A stretch of DNA of 64,000 bases from Dinochytrium kinnereticum (lineage: Eukaryota; Chytridiomycota; Chytridiomycetes; Chytridiales; Chytridiaceae), in the NCBI GenBank assembly GCA_027604005.1, contig JADGJT010000009.1, positions 80,429-144,428 on the forward strand, read 5' to 3'. A program made the position numbers and the translations under genes. Every line of letters starts with the position of its first letter. The first letter of the stretch is position 1. Of the stretch, positions 62,886 through 64,000 are shown one piece after another. Under the pieces are notes generated by a model that had not been told where the DNA came from, searched no databases, and saw only the letters and a list, made by a program, of their open reading frames with translations.

Positions 62886-64000
62886 TCAAAACCTCTCCCC
62901 AAAAGGTCTCAGATCCATCTCAAGCGTCCAAACACTTCTAGGCTGTTCATGCAGATAAACAAACGCATCCGCGATCCCCTCTGGGCTCAACCTCGCATCC
63001 GCAGCCTGGTTGGAACCCCAAGGTGTCGACCTGACCTTCTCAGTGTCAATCAACCCGTCGATGATGACATGGGCCACGTGGATCCCGGTGGGGTTGAACT
63101 CGCGGGCAAGGGATTGGGTTAGTCCTCTGATGGCAAACTGATCATCATCATCATCAATGTTGTTTTTGTTTTTTAAGAAGAAGAAGAAGAAGATGAGGGG
63201 AGGGGGGGATGAGGGAAATGAGTTTGGTTAGATGAAGAAGGTTGATTGAGGATTGGGCTGACGGTTGTTGTTGGGGGAGATTTCAATGGAGATGGGGATG
63301 GGGATTGTTGAAGCACCTTTTGAGCGGCGAAGGTTGAGAAATGAGCACTTCCACGTACGGCAGCGGTGGCTCCAGTGAAGAGCAGCGAACCTCCATCATT
63401 ATGCTCCTGCATCAACCTTATGACCTGTTGGGAGAACACAAAAGCTCCCGAAACAAACGTCTGAACGATAAGGATAATGATGAGCTCAAAAAAAAAACAA
63501 AACAAACCATCCAACATCTCATTAAACAGATAACAAACCAAGAAAAGAGAAGAAGAAAGAAAGAAAGAAAGAAAGGAAAAAAAAATGCACAAAAACAACG
63601 CAATAACACTGCATTCTTCATTCGACTTACCATCGTGTTGTCTAGGTCCGTGAGGGTTTGCTCAAGGAAGGGTTTCACCGTGAACGCTGATGCGTTGTAA
63701 ACTCCCACTTTGACGGGCTGATGAGTGAAGGAGGATTTAATCTCCTGGAAGGCGGAGAGGATGCTGGACTCTTTGGAGATATCGCATGCAAAGCCTTTAG
63801 CCTATCTCTCCCCCAAAAAAAAAAAAAAAAAAGTTACAACAATTCAGTAGAAGAACCAGAATAGAAAAAAGGAGGAAACAGAAGAAGAAGAAGTACAACA
63901 AAAACAAAAACAAAAACAAAAACAACAAAACCTTCCATAGAAAACCATTTGAGAAAGAAGGAGAAGAAGCAAGAGACAAGTAAAAAAAAACAAAAAAAAC
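62886..64000 (-). CDS. Short-chain dehydrogenase/reductase, partial (5' end outside window)
   Basis: Three 3' exons are visible (63801-63631, 63424-63317, 63137-62886), all joined in phase 0. They encode about 177 residues: AKGFACDISKESSILSAF, VGVYNASAF (the N-A-x motif after strand 4), LLFTGATAAVRGSAHFSTF, AAQKFAIRGLTQSLAREF, HVAHVIIDGLIDTEKVR, then SPEGIADAFVYLHEQPRS. This is a classical Rossmann-fold SDR. The Y-x3-K position reads F-A-A-Q-K, so the catalytic Tyr appears to be Phe, and the usual active-site Ser strand reads FTGAT. The bases beyond 63801 are T-rich on the coding strand and look intronic; the cofactor-binding Gly motif lies off the right edge. Confidence 0.78.
63553..63573. 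repeat. Short GAAA repeat inside an SDR intron
   Basis: About five AAGA/GAAA units, with a related GAA run at 63176-63195. Both lie within introns of the SDR gene. Confidence 0.8.

Overview
This window is a gene-dense, intron-rich nuclear segment that looks like a zoosporic (flagellated) fungus, most plausibly a chytrid. The fungal character comes from a fungal-type prephenate dehydrogenase, a WSC domain, an ankyrin-PH-ORD oxysterol-binding protein, a GRAM/VASt sterol-transfer protein and many short GT-AG introns. The flagellated character comes from a near full-length homologue of the ciliary protein CFAP57, which non-flagellated fungi are not expected to keep. I worked out about 100 introns by hand. 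Most are 40-100 nt, all but one are GT-AG, and in every resolved model the exon lengths sum to a multiple of three.

Layout. 0-7 kb: a borealin-like protein (-) divergent from a four-span membrane protein (+), then a large disordered single-C2H2-finger protein (-). 7.5-9 kb: a secreted/single-span protein (+). 9.5-18.5 kb (-): an Osh1/Osh2-type OSBP, then a RanBP2-type zinc-finger protein. 19.5-20.7 kb: a FAM72 homologue (+). 21-26 kb: a GRAM/VASt protein (-), divergent from a tyrosine phosphatase (+). 27-34 kb: an F-box/LRR protein (-), divergent from the 17-exon CFAP57 gene (+). 35-37 kb: an intronless unknown (-). 37.4-38.2 kb: an unresolved minus-strand coding signal. 40-44.4 kb: an 18-exon anoctamin (+). 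45-47.8 kb: an expanded PROPPIN (-), divergent from prephenate dehydrogenase (+), which is followed by a WD-repeat gene and a WSC membrane-protein gene (+). 56-62.3 kb: two tandem paralogues of a polytopic membrane family I do not recognise. 62.9 kb to the right edge: a partial SDR gene (-).

How the genes work together. There is no operon-like logic; many neighbours are head-to-head pairs sharing a few hundred bases of promoter. Four genes act in membrane-contact, lipid-transfer or lipid-signalling biology (OSBP, GRAM/VASt, anoctamin, PROPPIN), but at this gene density that may be chance.

The most unusual points are the tandem unknown membrane family at 56.2-62.3 kb, two 8-nt microexons (one in the anoctamin, one in only one of the two tandem paralogues), a GC-AG intron in the anoctamin, a WSC protein with apparently inverted topology, and an SDR whose catalytic Tyr position is Phe.
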